Shown piece after piece: positions 9,012 through 18,203 of a stretch of DNA of 59,499 bases. The first letter of the stretch is position 1, and each line of letters opens with the position of its first letter. The stretch is taken from contig SVNU01000003.1 of NCBI GenBank assembly GCA_015066715.1, forward strand, positions 1-59,499. The letters run 5' to 3'. The DNA is from Ruminococcus sp. (lineage in GTDB: Bacteria; Bacillota; Clostridia; Oscillospirales; Ruminococcaceae). The notes under the pieces were generated by a model that worked only from the letters and a program-made list of their open reading frames with translations, had not been told where the DNA came from and ran no database searches. The translations under genes and the position numbers were made by a program.

Positions 9012-11161
9012 CAGTTCAGTCCCTTCATAGTCAGCGAAATTCTTCCTCTCTTTACGTCAACATCAAGAACCTTTACCTTAACAATTTCCCCTACCTTTAC
9101 AGCTTCAAGAGGATGCTTAATAAATCTGTCACAGATTTGCGAAATATGTACAAGTCCATCTTCATGAACACCGATATCAACAAATGCACCGAAGTCGATT
9201 ACGTTTCTGACAGTTCCCACAAGCTCCATGTCAGGCTTTAAGTCCTTTATTTCCATAACATCGCCGCTTCTCATAAGAGGAGCAGGTAGCTCGTCACGAA
9301 GATCACGTCCCGGCTTCATAAGCTCGTCAATAATATCCTTTAATGTCGGTGCGCCTATACCAATCTTTTCACAGAGTGCCTTTCTGCCGTGCTGGTTAAC
9401 AGTATCGTTGATTTTGCCCATTTCAGATGTTCCGATATCTGCAAGCTTAAAGCCGCATTCCTCCATAAGCTTTTCTGCCGCTTCATAGCTTTCAGGGTGA
9501 ACAGCGGTATTATCCAGAGGATTTTTGCCGTCACGCACTCTCAGAAAGCCTGCACACTGTTCATAGGCCTTCTTACCAAGCTTCGGCACTTTAAGAAGCT
9601 GTTTTCTGTCGGTAAACACGCCGTTTTCTTCACGGTATGCCACAATATTCTTTGCAACAGCCGCATTGATTCCTGCAATATACGAAAGAAGTGAATGGGA
9701 TGCAGTGTTAAGGTCAACACCCACTGAGTTTACACAGTCCTCAACAACACCGGACAAAGCTTCGTCCATACGCTTTTTAGGCATGTCATGCTGATACTGT
9801 CCGACACCAATAGCCTTCGGGTCAATTTTAACAAGCTCCGCAAGAGGGTCCTGCATTCGTCTTGCAATAGATATAGCACCTCTGATAGATACGTCAAATT
9901 CCGGAAATTCCTCTGCCGCCAGCTTTGAAGCCGAGTAAACAGACGCTCCTGCTTCGCTTACTACCATATAGCTTACCTTCTGCGGAATTTCACGAAGTAT
10001 TTCGGCAATCAGACTTTCACTCTCTCTTGAAGCAGTACCGTTACCGATTGAAATTGCAGTAACATTATTTTTTTCAATAATAGCCTTGATTTTTGCCTTT
10101 GTATTCTCATCCTTACCCTTTCTGAAGGTAGGATAAACAATTACAGAATCAAGCACCTTTCCTGTGCTGTCAACAACAGCAGTCTTGCAGCCGTGAGCAT
10201 AACCAGGGTCAAAGCCCAGTGTAATCTGATCCTTAACAGGCGGCTGAAGCAAAAGCTGTCTGAGATTGGACGCAAAAACCTTTATTGCACCCTCGCAGGC
10301 ATTTGCTGTAAGCTCTGCTCTTACTTCCCTTTCAACCGACGGCATAATAAGACGTGTACAGCTGTCATGAACAGCTTCTTTGACAATCTGTCCGCACTGT
10401 GTATTGTTTTTTACGTACATTTTTTCAGCAACCGAGAAAACAAATTCCTCATCAATTACAACTGCAACTTTAAGAGCCTTTTCCTTTTCTCCCCTGTCAA
10501 GAGCAAGCACTCTGTGTCCTGCAATTTTAGCAACACCCTCACTGAATTCATAATAATTCTGATATACAGTTTCAGCTTCTTCATCAGTTGCCTTGGATTC
10601 TATTTTTGCCGCCTTTTCATAAAGGCTTCTTATTTTCTTTCTGAGTTCTGCATTATCCGAAACATCTTCCGCAATAATATCCATAGCACCCTGCAATGCA
10701 TCATCGGCACTATTGACTTCCTTTTCGGCATCTACATATTTTTCAGCTTCTGCCTTCGGGTCAGCATCCTCCTGATTAATAATAAATTCAGCAAGCGGCT
10801 CAAGTCCCTTTTCTCTCGCAACACTGGCTCTTGTTTTTCTTTTAGGCTTATACGGACGGTAAATGTCCTCAACCTCTACAAGTGCCGTAGCCTTTTCAAG
10901 TGCCTGCACTATTTCGTCTGTAAGCTTCCCCTGTTCTTCAATTGAAGAACGAACTTCTGCTTTTCTTGTTTCAAGATTTCTAAGATAGTTTAATCTGTCA
11001 CTAAGCTCACGGATAACCTGATCATCAAGGGAACCTGTAAGCTCCTTACGATAACGGGCAATAAAAGGAATTGTTTTTCCGTCATCAAGAAGCTCAATGG
11101 TATTGTCAACCTGTTCCTGTCTTAATTTAAACTCATCAGCAAGAGTCTTGTTAATATCCAT
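9011..11161 (-). CDS. tex: Tex family RNA-binding transcription accessory protein
   Basis: Cytoplasmic nucleic-acid-binding protein, 716 residues, typical for Tex. Order: N-terminal helical domain (DEFKLRQEQVDNTIELLDDG, IPFIARYRKELTG), a YqgF/RuvC-like domain (LGFDPGYAHGCKTAVVDSTG, ~320-460), helix-hairpin-helix units (LLSYIAGINAAVAKNIVAYREENG, LLKVPKLGKKAYEQCAGFLR, ~485-560), and a C-terminal S1 domain (VGTVRNVIDFGAFVDIGVHEDGLVHISQI, ~645-715). It begins the putative operon tex > hydrolase > sulfatase > cellulase. That linkage looks accidental rather than functional, and the downstream genes may have further promoters that I did not find. Confidence 0.95.
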   Translation of the reverse strand: MDINKTLADEFKLRQEQVDNTIELLDDGKTIPFIARYRKELTGSLDDQVIRELSDRLNYLRNLETRKAEVRSSIEEQGKLTDEIVQALEKATALVEVEDIYRPYKPKRKTRASVAREKGLEPLAEFIINQEDADPKAEAEKYVDAEKEVNSADDALQGAMDIIAEDVSDNAELRKKIRSLYEKAAKIESKATDEEAETVYQNYYEFSEGVAKIAGHRVLALDRGEKEKALKVAVVIDEEFVFSVAEKMYVKNNTQCGQIVKEAVHDSCTRLIMPSVEREVRAELTANACEGAIKVFASNLRQLLLQPPVKDQITLGFDPGYAHGCKTAVVDSTGKVLDSVIVYPTFRKGKDENTKAKIKAIIEKNNVTAISIGNGTASRESESLIAEILREIPQKVSYMVVSEAGASVYSASKLAAEEFPEFDVSIRGAISIARRMQDPLAELVKIDPKAIGVGQYQHDMPKKRMDEALSGVVEDCVNSVGVDLNTASHSLLSYIAGINAAVAKNIVAYREENGVFTDRKQLLKVPKLGKKAYEQCAGFLRVRDGKNPLDNTAVHPESYEAAEKLMEECGFKLADIGTSEMGKINDTVNQHGRKALCEKIGIGAPTLKDIIDELMKPGRDLRDELPAPLMRSGDVMEIKDLKPDMELVGTVRNVIDFGAFVDIGVHEDGLVHISQICDRFIKHPLEAVKVGEIVKVKVLDVDVKRGRISLTMKGLN

Positions 11162-11197
11162 TATTTTTTCTCCATTTCTTTTTTAATAGACTTCTTA

Positions 11198-11226
11198 ATT
11201 TTACCATGTTTTGAAGTTTTTTTCAA
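11198..11226 (-). promoter_or_regulatory. Promoter of tex
   Basis: Minus strand: TTGAAA, a 17-base spacer, TAAAAT. It lies 37 bases before the tex ATG. Confidence 0.6.
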
Positions 11227-11274
11227 CTCTTTTTTACATCTTTTAATTATACATTTACTTCAACACCTTAAATT

Positions 11275-11302
11275 ACGACATTTTTCGATTGAAAAACGTC
11301 GT
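11275..11302. promoter_or_regulatory. 28 bp palindrome between tex and the dockerin-cohesin gene
   Basis: Arms ACGACATTTTTC and GAAAAACGTCGT with a GATT loop, one mismatch. There is no adjoining T-run, so it is not an obvious terminator; it may be an operator upstream of the tex promoter. Function is unknown. Confidence 0.4.
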
Positions 11303-11314
11303 ATATTATTATAT

Positions 11315-11346
11315 AAAAACAGCACGGACTTAAAAAGCCCATGCTG
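11315..11346 (-). terminator. Terminator of the dockerin-cohesin-dockerin gene
   Basis: On the minus strand CAGCATGGGC and GTCCGTGCTG pair (with G-U pairs), followed by TTTTTAT. It starts 16 bases past the stop codon. Confidence 0.75.
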
Positions 11347-11362
11347 TAAATAAGATTTTAAA

Positions 11363-12928
11363 TTATAAAACTGATACCACTGAAAGAAATCTTGCAATTG
11401 CCGCAGCATCGCTTACATTTTTCTTACCGTCTAAATTATAGTCTGCAATATCCGGAAGCAAAGTACCTTCGCCGCGCGCAAGTCTTCTTGCTATAAGCGC
11501 CGCATCCCTTACATCCAGAACACCATCAAGATTTGCATCTCCACGAGGTATCGGAATTACTATTAAGGGTTCCGATGTTTTTGTAGTGGTAGTTACCGGA
11601 ACTGTAGTTGTAACAGTTGTCTGCACTGTTGCAGATGTAGATGTGGTTACCGATGTTGCTGCAGTAGTCTGTGAAGTTGAAATCACACTGCTTGTTAAAG
11701 AAGATGAGGTTGCCGATGCTGTGGTTGCTGACGCAGTTGTTGCAGATGTCTGCTGCGGAGTTGTCTGAGAAGCAGTTGTTGCAACTGATGTTGTTGTAGT
11801 TGTTACGGGCGTTGTTGTTGCAGCCGTAGTGCCTGAAGGCTTTAAAACCTTAATACTTGTACCAATAACATTAACAACATTGCTTACATCTTCTGTACTT
11901 GTGCCTTTTCCTACAGCAAATGTTTCGATATCCGAAAAGTAAATTTCCATATTTGAACCCGGAACAGCGTCCTCCGGAACCTTGAATTCAATCGTAGCGA
12001 TTGCGCCATCATGTACTGTACCCGAAGAATAATCAATAACAGAAAGCATTCCGTCTTCTACATATGACTCACAAAAAGTGCCGTTTACAGCAACAGCTCC
12101 TGCCGATTTGAAATTATCATCATCCCATTCAATAAGTGCATCAAGAGATTCAAATGTATCATCCGCCTCAACTACTACCTGAAGTGCCACAGTTTCACCA
12201 GGTAATGCATTGCTTGCACCGGAGATACTAATTGAATATTCGCTTTCCACATCATCTCTCTCAAGCTTTTCGCCTGTTGCTCTTTTCAAAGCATTTTTAG
12301 CAAACTGCTTTGCAAGAGTTGATGCAAGTGCATAGTCTAAAGGATATGCACTCATTTCAAGATCCGGTGACGCAAGAAACAGACCGAATTCATCAAGTCT
12401 TGAAACCGAATTCTTTTTGAAATAAGCAACATCCCTTGCAATTGCCGAAGAATCACATACATCAACTGCGTGGTCAAGATTAACATCTCCACGCTGTCCT
12501 ATCTTTACCCATACACTTGTTGTAACCGATGTACCGCCATCAGGTGTAACAGTTACCGGAATCATATAATCAGTATTTATACCATCATAAACCTCTGCTG
12601 GAGTCTTACCTTCAGCAAACTCAAAGGTACAGGTATCAGTAACATCAACACCATTGATTTTAACATGAATGCCCTGTTTTCTGAAAGAGACATTATCTGT
12701 TGTATACCACTGACAATGTGTACCGTCATTTTCATCGATTTCATCAACAATTACATAGTAAACATCCGCCTGCCAGTTTTCCGCCTCTGCTTCGGAAGCA
12801 CAAACAACAAAAGGCGCAGAAAGACTTTTGTCTTTAAAATTAATATCCGAATATGCACCACATGTAAAAGCAGCTGTCAAAGCCATGGATGCAAAAACGC
12901 TTATAATTTTTTTAGATTTCATTTTCAT
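11363..12928 (-). CDS. Secreted dockerin-cohesin-dockerin protein (candidate adaptor scaffoldin)
   Basis: Length is 521 residues from ATG 12928 (GGAGA 6 bases upstream). Layout: signal peptide (1-~25, cleavage possibly as late as ~45); N-terminal domain of unknown type (~50-143, WQADVYYVIVDEID...); internal dockerin-like segment (146-~215) with one good calcium loop, DVNLDHAVDVCD, and a second half lacking the acidic loop (SPDLEMSAYPLDYA); cohesin-like domain (~230-365, starting YSISISGASNALPGETVALQVVV, with LDALIEWDDDNFKSAG and ATIEFKVPEDAVPGS); Thr/Ser/Ala linker (~367-460); C-terminal dockerin (462-521) with two loops, DANLDGVLDVRD and DYNLDGKKNVSD. Domain names come from pattern recognition of the families. 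One cohesin with dockerins is the layout of adaptor scaffoldins that link enzymes to larger cellulosome parts. Monocistronic, with its own promoter and terminator. Confidence 0.75.
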   Translation of the reverse strand: MKMKSKKIISVFASMALTAAFTCGAYSDINFKDKSLSAPFVVCASEAEAENWQADVYYVIVDEIDENDGTHCQWYTTDNVSFRKQGIHVKINGVDVTDTCTFEFAEGKTPAEVYDGINTDYMIPVTVTPDGGTSVTTSVWVKIGQRGDVNLDHAVDVCDSSAIARDVAYFKKNSVSRLDEFGLFLASPDLEMSAYPLDYALASTLAKQFAKNALKRATGEKLERDDVESEYSISISGASNALPGETVALQVVVEADDTFESLDALIEWDDDNFKSAGAVAVNGTFCESYVEDGMLSVIDYSSGTVHDGAIATIEFKVPEDAVPGSNMEIYFSDIETFAVGKGTSTEDVSNVVNVIGTSIKVLKPSGTTAATTTPVTTTTTSVATTASQTTPQQTSATTASATTASATSSSLTSSVISTSQTTAATSVTTSTSATVQTTVTTTVPVTTTTKTSEPLIVIPIPRGDANLDGVLDVRDAALIARRLARGEGTLLPDIADYNLDGKKNVSDAAAIARFLSVVSVL

Positions 12929-13002
12929 AATATTTCTCCATTCCGCCAAAAAAAATATCGGCAAACTCAAAAAATAATACAAATCAGATTATTTATACAT
13001 AT

Positions 13003-13031
13003 ATTATAACAGATTTTGACTGATAATGCAA
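13003..13031 (-). promoter_or_regulatory. Promoter of the dockerin-cohesin-dockerin gene
   Basis: Minus strand: TTGCAT, a 17-base spacer, TATAAT. It lies about 75 bases before the chosen start. Confidence 0.75.
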
Positions 13032-13069
13032 GCTATTGAAGAAAATTGGAAAATTTTACAGTTTAAAGC

Positions 13070-13966
13070 TTAAAGCAGGTAGGACGCTGTATATTTTTTC
13101 AGCAGCATCGCAGGTCTGTATGATTTCTTTGCCCGCCGCAGACCCTCTATATTAAGATCGTTTTCACGGTTAAGATACATAATATCAGGATATTTATTTT
13201 TTATATATCTTGCAAATTCACGGTTTATCATATTATAAGCACCCTTAATACATTCATCCGCTTTTTCAAAAACTATGTCATAGGTATGACTGCTTATCCG
13301 CTGACCGATAGTAATCGCACTTACTTTTTTTCCTGTAAACAATACTATACCATCAGCCATTACACCATCAAAATTTTCCAGAACATTAAAGAGCGAATTT
13401 TTCTCTGCAAGCAGACTTTCAATCCCGTGTGCGCCGCTGTTTTCAAGACGGTCGGCATACCAGAGCTTTAAAAAATCCCTGCATTTGAGAAGATTGTGAA
13501 AAGAAATTTCTTCCGTATGCCAGTCATCATAAAGCTTTATGAAGTTATTTACATGATTACGTTTTTTTGCAAGCTTTTTTCCGGAGAGAGTAGCCATTTT
13601 TTCAATGTCATAAATATAGTCAAAGCTTCCTTCATCCTCACGAAACTCAAACATATCCCGAAAATTTTCACTTATATATTCTTTATCCTTTTCAGTAACC
13701 CTGACCAGAACAGGATTCCGGCTTATGCTTTTCATTTTTCCAAGCGATTCACGTGTAAGATTCGGCACCGGCACCATAAACGTATCATCCGACTGACTAT
13801 AGACAAAGCTGCTGTCAGATGTCTGGCAAAGCTTGAAATCATACCTTTCCTTCCATACATACATTCCCAGCAGACAATCTTCACATGCCATACTATTTTT
13901 CTGCCATAAAAAATCCCCTGTTTTCTTATAATCACCCTGTTTAAAAATATAAATCTTACTGCTCAT
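13070..13966 (-). CDS. DUF2156 (phosphatidylglycerol lysyltransferase C-terminal-like) protein
   Basis: Length is 298 residues. The layout fits the DUF2156 family, a double GNAT-like fold related to the catalytic half of MprF: an N-terminal half with LGMYVWKERYDFKL, a basic middle (KLAKKRNHVNNFIKLYDDW) and a C-terminal half with AYNMINREFARYIKNKYP, YLNRENDLNIEGLRRAKKSYRP. No membrane segments. Family members are presumed acyl or aminoacyl transferases, but the substrate is not known. Its ATG lies 11 bases inside the YkgJ-like gene, so the two are probably translated together. Confidence 0.75.
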   Translation of the reverse strand: MSSKIYIFKQGDYKKTGDFLWQKNSMACEDCLLGMYVWKERYDFKLCQTSDSSFVYSQSDDTFMVPVPNLTRESLGKMKSISRNPVLVRVTEKDKEYISENFRDMFEFREDEGSFDYIYDIEKMATLSGKKLAKKRNHVNNFIKLYDDWHTEEISFHNLLKCRDFLKLWYADRLENSGAHGIESLLAEKNSLFNVLENFDGVMADGIVLFTGKKVSAITIGQRISSHTYDIVFEKADECIKGAYNMINREFARYIKNKYPDIMYLNRENDLNIEGLRRAKKSYRPAMLLKKYTASYLL

Positions 13967-14477
13967 CCGCTGAAACTTCCTCTGTTATATCAATAATTTT
14001 CAAATAAGACGGTTCATACTTCTTTATAATATTACCGTTAGTTTTAAGTATACCAAGTATTTTTTCAAGAAGCTTATTACTCAAAAGCTTTTTAATATCA
14101 TCAGTAAATTTTTCATCAACTGCATGACATCCTTTTGCAAGGGTTACAAAAATCCTTCCGTCATCATTCATAACACGAACCGGCCACATACTGCATTCAA
14201 CAGGTTTAAGCTCTGCCGGAAGTGTACACCCCTTATTTTCATCAAGCGCAGAGCATCTGTATTCTTCACAACCGGTTGTAACATTATCTCTTAAAATACT
14301 ATTCATTGTATATAATTCAGATTCCTGCCGCACAGCATTCTCATCATTTAATAGTTCACGGATTTTCCCGGCGTTTTCCACCTCAACAGACGGCATTTCC
14401 CATCTACTTTTCTCAAAAAACACGCAGCAGTTTCTGCAAGAGCTGCATTTTTCATTTGCAAGAACAGCTTTAAGCAT
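13956..14477 (-). CDS. YkgJ-like cysteine-cluster protein
   Basis: Length is 173 residues. The N-terminus carries CSSCRNCCVFFEKSRWEMP, the CxxCxxCC signature of the YkgJ/UPF0153 family, followed by further cysteines (YRCSALDENKGCTLP, ECSMWPVRV). These resemble the metal- or cluster-binding set of that family. Biochemical role is unknown. AAGGAG lies 8 bases before the ATG. It overlaps the downstream DUF2156 gene. A 135 bp nested palindrome lies just upstream. Confidence 0.75.
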   Translation of the reverse strand: MLKAVLANEKCSSCRNCCVFFEKSRWEMPSVEVENAGKIRELLNDENAVRQESELYTMNSILRDNVTTGCEEYRCSALDENKGCTLPAELKPVECSMWPVRVMNDDGRIFVTLAKGCHAVDEKFTDDIKKLLSNKLLEKILGILKTNGNIIKKYEPSYLKIIDITEEVSADEQ

Positions 14478-14509
14478 ATAATCTCCTTTTTATCTGCACT
14501 CTCACTACT

Positions 14510-14644
14510 GCGTCTGCCTGTTCAAAGCCATGCTTTGAACCACAGAACCAAATGCACCGGCCGGTGTATTTGGTTCTGTGTATGTAATCGGACCACCTCT
14601 CAAACGCAAGCGTTTTCGCTGTACTCCGATTACATGGCAGACGC
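14510..14644. repeat. 135 bp nested palindrome able to form a three-hairpin junction
   Basis: Outer stem GCGTCTGCC (14510-14518) pairs perfectly with GGCAGACGC (14636-14644). It encloses three hairpins: GTTCAAAGC/GCTTTGAAC (14520-14540, loop CAT); a near-perfect 40 bp palindrome (14541-14580, arms CACAGAACC... and ...GGTTCTGTG, one mismatch, no loop); and ATGTAATCGGA/TCCGATTACAT (14582-14635), whose tip holds AAACGC/GCGTTT. It lies between the FIST gene end and the YkgJ-like gene. It could be a DNA cruciform repeat or a structured leader RNA. No T-run follows on the minus strand. Confidence 0.75.
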
Positions 14645-14771
14645 CGTGTCGCATACTTCATTTTTTATAAAAACGCTCCCCTGTATTTCACAAAGGAACG
14701 ACAAAATTATTTTACGTACTTACGTTTCTTTTATATCTGTAATCATATTGCCGACAAATTAAGAACCTATT

Positions 14772-15971
14772 CTAAAAAGCAACAATGGCAAGCGATTCAT
14801 TACTTAAAGCATTGTAGAGCTTTCCGTGTCTCTTGCCCTTTGCCGGGCAGTATTCACCGTATGAATAAAATCCCTGAACATTAATCCCCTCAGGAAGACG
14901 ATTTATATATGCCTTTCCTTCAGTATTTTTGTCTGACACAATGAGACTGTACCTTGCGCCACATGAAGAGCACAAAATTGTACTGTATTTGTAATCCTCC
15001 GTTTTTTCAATCATTTCAAAAATATCATCAAACGCTTTCTTTACAGAACCTTCAATATCTTTTTTACTGATTAAAACCATGTTGAGCTCGCTGCCTTCTT
15101 CAACACTTCCGAGAAAATCACATGCTCCCACGTCATGATTAATGCTTACAAGCGCTCTTAAAATATCTATTTCATCGTCATCATCAGGCTTGAACATTGT
15201 TGATATAAACGGTGTCGCAAGATAATCCAGAAAAACATCCGTTTTTTCATTGAATATTCCCGCCTCCTCAAGATACGCTATTGCCGGTTCATCATTAAGT
15301 GTGTAAACCTTGGTATCCTTTGACTTTGTAACAACCTTATGCGAATTTGTAAGACCTGTTGTTGAATGTTCAATTGTAAATACCGGACGGATATTTCCAT
15401 ACACAAGCATCATGACAACACTATTGCCCGAAGCTTTTTCATTGCTGAAAACACAGTATTTGTCAAATGTCCATGCATCACTTGCAATACCTCCGAAAAC
15501 AGGCACACCTCCTGATGCATTATCAAGAATTGTTACAACATCACTTATCAGAATATTATCCCACCACGGAGCATATGCAAAGATCATACCGCCGCTGTTT
15601 CCGGCTCTTTCTGACAATTCCTTGTATTTTTTTCCGACCAGTTCAAGCTGATCATTAGTTTGAATATCCTCAGTAATACCGATTTCAAATGAACAGTCAT
15701 CAGCTGTAAGAACAGTTATGGAAATACTGCTCTGTGAAAAACCATCCGACGAAAGAAGTCCGAGTCCTGTACATCCGATGAAAGGGAAATCAAAAGTTTC
15801 ATTCAGTTTCTCAATAAGTATCGGGACATCCGTTTCATAATCGCAAAAGACAATGGCAGCAGTATTTTTCAGAAGCTGGGATTTGTCAATCTGTGACTCA
15901 AGTTCTTTTATCGCTTCGTCAAGATCGTCAATTTCGTAAGTAAGCCCCTGTAAAGATTTCATACCTGTCAT
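14772..15971 (-). CDS. FIST domain sensor protein
   Basis: Length is 399 residues, with the two-domain FIST N and FIST C layout: FIST N (~35-225: [55 protein letters not shown]) and FIST C (~230-385: [46 protein letters not shown]). FIST domains are thought to sense small ligands such as amino acids and often accompany signal-transduction proteins. Its ATG overlaps the hybrid kinase stop by 4 bases (ATGA), so the kinase and FIST protein are very likely one signalling unit. Confidence 0.88.
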   Translation of the reverse strand: MTGMKSLQGLTYEIDDLDEAIKELESQIDKSQLLKNTAAIVFCDYETDVPILIEKLNETFDFPFIGCTGLGLLSSDGFSQSSISITVLTADDCSFEIGITEDIQTNDQLELVGKKYKELSERAGNSGGMIFAYAPWWDNILISDVVTILDNASGGVPVFGGIASDAWTFDKYCVFSNEKASGNSVVMMLVYGNIRPVFTIEHSTTGLTNSHKVVTKSKDTKVYTLNDEPAIAYLEEAGIFNEKTDVFLDYLATPFISTMFKPDDDDEIDILRALVSINHDVGACDFLGSVEEGSELNMVLISKKDIEGSVKKAFDDIFEMIEKTEDYKYSTILCSSCGARYSLIVSDKNTEGKAYINRLPEGINVQGFYSYGEYCPAKGKRHGKLYNALSNESLAIVAF

Positions 15972-17839
15972 CTCCTTTTCATTATATAATCAGCACTGTT
16001 CATTTCAAGATATTTATTTGCACTTTCATCATCCTTTACAAATACTGACTCAAAATTGTTTGTAAAGGCTATCTTTATTCTGTTATGATTTTCATTTGTC
16101 GGATCAACAACAATAACCTTCGGCTTCATATCTGCATTGCTTTTTTCATCTGCAACCTTTACACAGCGCTTTGGCAGGAACTCAAGAAGAACCTTTTCAA
16201 GCTCACTGTATACTATCGGCTTTGAAAGATATCCTGCAAAACCGGCTTTGAGATACTGTTCCCTTGCCCCAAATACCGCATCAGCTGTAAAAGCAATGAT
16301 AGGTGTCCCCGTAGCATATTTCTCATCACGTATTTTTTTCAGAGTTTCAGTACCGCTCATCCCCGGCATCATCTGGTCAAGAAGTACAATATCAAATTCA
16401 GACTCCCGGAGCTTTTCAATACATTCTTCACCGGACATGGCAGTAACCATTTTCATCTGTGTCTGTTCCAGAATTGCTGTAACAACTTCGAGATTCAGCG
16501 CATTATCATCAACAATCAGTATATTCACATCCGGCGCTGTAAATGACGGCGCTTCAAATAAATCGCTTATATTTTCTTCTTCGGTTTCAATACATTCGCC
16601 CACCGGAGTGTTGTCAGCCACTTCCTGCGGTATGCGCACCCTGAAAACAGTTCCGACACCACATTCACTTTCGAAGCTTATCGTACCACCCATCATATTT
16701 AAAAATTCTCTGGTGATAGAAAGCCCCAGACCTGTTCCCTCTGCGTCTCTGTTACTGGTTTCATCGAGCTTCTGGAAAGCGCTGAACAACTTTGCCTTAT
16801 CCTCATCACGTATTCCGATTCCTGTATCCATAACCTCAATTTCAAGAGTACTGCTTTGTAAATCAAATGATATGTTGGTCATGACTCTGCCGGCTTCGGT
16901 ATACTTAATGCTGTTGTTTACCAGATTCATTATGATCTGTTTTATACGCTTTTCATCGCCATACATTTTTGCCGGAACATCCCTTGAAGCTCTTACAGAA
17001 AACTCAAGACCTTTCTCCCTTGCCTTCTTGCTTGACATGTCCATTACATAACTCATAACCGAACTGAATTCGTATACAGACCTGTCAATATACATTTTTC
17101 CGGCTTCTATTTTTGAAAAATCAAGAATATCATTGATAATGGACAGCAGCATGCTTCCGGCATTTCTTATGTCACCTGCATATTTAAGTATTTTACTGTC
17201 CTCCGACTCACGTAGAATCATTTCAACCATACCGACTATGGCGTTCATTGGCGTTCTGATTTCATGTGACATATTTGCAAGGAAATTGCTTTTTGCCTTG
17301 TTTGCACTTTCTGCTTTTTCCTTTGCTTCTACAACCTCTGTTATTTCATGCAGAACAATAACCCCGCAGGTTGTATCTGTAATACTATTATTAACAGGCG
17401 TTATGTTGATTTTATATATCTGCTCGCCGGAATGTTCGGGTATTGTAAACCTTTCAGTAAAGGTGACAGGCTCAAGATTTCTTAAAACCTGCTCGCATAA
17501 AACATATATTTCATTTTTCTTTTCCGGACTCTGCTCAGCAGAAAAAACATCTGCCAGCGTCTTATATGCAGACTTATTGTTACGCAGGGTTGAAAGAAGA
17601 ATATTAAAATCACTGTCGAACAGAATGAAGATATCAGGAGAATGATTTAAAATCAGTTCATTATAAAAATTCTGACGTTTTTTCTCCTTATCATGAAAAT
17701 TCCCCAAAAAAGTTACCTGATCATTTAAATTTGAAAGCATCGAAACATCATTTGAAAGTCTTTCAAGCTTTTTCTGATATTTTTTATTTTCCTTTTCAAG
17801 AATAGCTATTTGCTGTTTTAGCTGTTCAATGGTCTCCAT
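15968..17839 (-). CDS. Soluble hybrid sensor histidine kinase / response regulator
   Basis: Length is 623 residues from ATG 17839 (GAGGAG 8-13 bases upstream). No membrane segment. Order: coiled coil (1-~55), PAS-like sensor (~60-170), HisKA with the phospho-acceptor His192 in [16 protein letters not shown], HATPase (N-box [12 protein letters not shown]1 DTGIGI, G2 GTGLGL, ~285-405), and a receiver (~440-560) with the acceptor Asp in [12 protein letters not shown]. After it comes [19 protein letters not shown]..., which looks like the start of a second receiver that ends early. There is no DNA-binding output domain, so output is probably through a separate phosphotransfer or the coupled FIST protein. 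Confidence 0.92.
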   Translation of the reverse strand: METIEQLKQQIAILEKENKKYQKKLERLSNDVSMLSNLNDQVTFLGNFHDKEKKRQNFYNELILNHSPDIFILFDSDFNILLSTLRNNKSAYKTLADVFSAEQSPEKKNEIYVLCEQVLRNLEPVTFTERFTIPEHSGEQIYKINITPVNNSITDTTCGVIVLHEITEVVEAKEKAESANKAKSNFLANMSHEIRTPMNAIVGMVEMILRESEDSKILKYAGDIRNAGSMLLSIINDILDFSKIEAGKMYIDRSVYEFSSVMSYVMDMSSKKAREKGLEFSVRASRDVPAKMYGDEKRIKQIIMNLVNNSIKYTEAGRVMTNISFDLQSSTLEIEVMDTGIGIRDEDKAKLFSAFQKLDETSNRDAEGTGLGLSITREFLNMMGGTISFESECGVGTVFRVRIPQEVADNTPVGECIETEEENISDLFEAPSFTAPDVNILIVDDNALNLEVVTAILEQTQMKMVTAMSGEECIEKLRESEFDIVLLDQMMPGMSGTETLKKIRDEKYATGTPIIAFTADAVFGAREQYLKAGFAGYLSKPIVYSELEKVLLEFLPKRCVKVADEKSNADMKPKVIVVDPTNENHNRIKIAFTNNFESVFVKDDESANKYLEMNSADYIMKRR

Positions 17840-17909
17840 GCTTATTCTCCTCTTTAGCATACATTTTTTAACTTCATTTTATACAAATATTATTTCTATA
17901 GTCTTATTT

Positions 17910-17938
17910 ATTATAACATTTTTGTTAAAAAAAGTCAA
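17910..17938 (-). promoter_or_regulatory. Promoter of the kinase-FIST operon
   Basis: Minus strand: TTGACT, a 17-base spacer, TATAAT, about 70 bases before the kinase start. In the 364-base gap 17840-18203 I see this promoter, the palindrome at 18076-18100 and no gene. A TTGACA at 18107-18112 with TATTGA 18 bases on may serve glgA. Confidence 0.75.
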
Positions 17939-18075
17939 TCTGTAATTTCATACATTTTAGAATCTGACAAAAATACAGATAAATTTTGTGCATGTTTAAA
18001 AATCAGTTCATAGTATACTGTTATTTTTTATCTGTCAAGCAAATTCATCGTTTTTGTCGAAAAAATTTCAGAATG

Positions 18076-18100
18076 AAATTTGTTTATTTTAAACAAATTT
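18076..18100. promoter_or_regulatory. AT-rich palindrome upstream of glgA
   Basis: AAATTTGTTTA and TAAACAAATTT pair perfectly across a 3-base loop. It lies just before a candidate glgA -35 (TTGACA 18107-18112), so an operator is possible. It could equally be a weak bidirectional terminator. Confidence 0.4.
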
Positions 18101-18203
18101 TCTTAATTGACAAAAAGTTTTTTGTACTTCTATTGACTATATAATAAAAAAATATTATAATAATAATAAGCCTCAATACTATATATGAAGGAGGATTCAG
18201 TAT

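Noticed and set aside
14510-14644. Cloverleaf-like folding suggesting a tRNA
   Set aside because: Too long, with no T-loop GTTC context, no anticodon stem-loop of the right size and no acceptor end; the central palindrome has no loop.
14470-14661. Small minus-strand frame within the nested palindrome
   Set aside because: The translation only reflects palindromic DNA and has no ribosome site.
16137-17051. 304-codon plus-strand frame inside the histidine kinase gene
   Set aside because: Shadow of a strongly supported minus-strand gene; the low-complexity Ser/Ile-rich translation matches no family.
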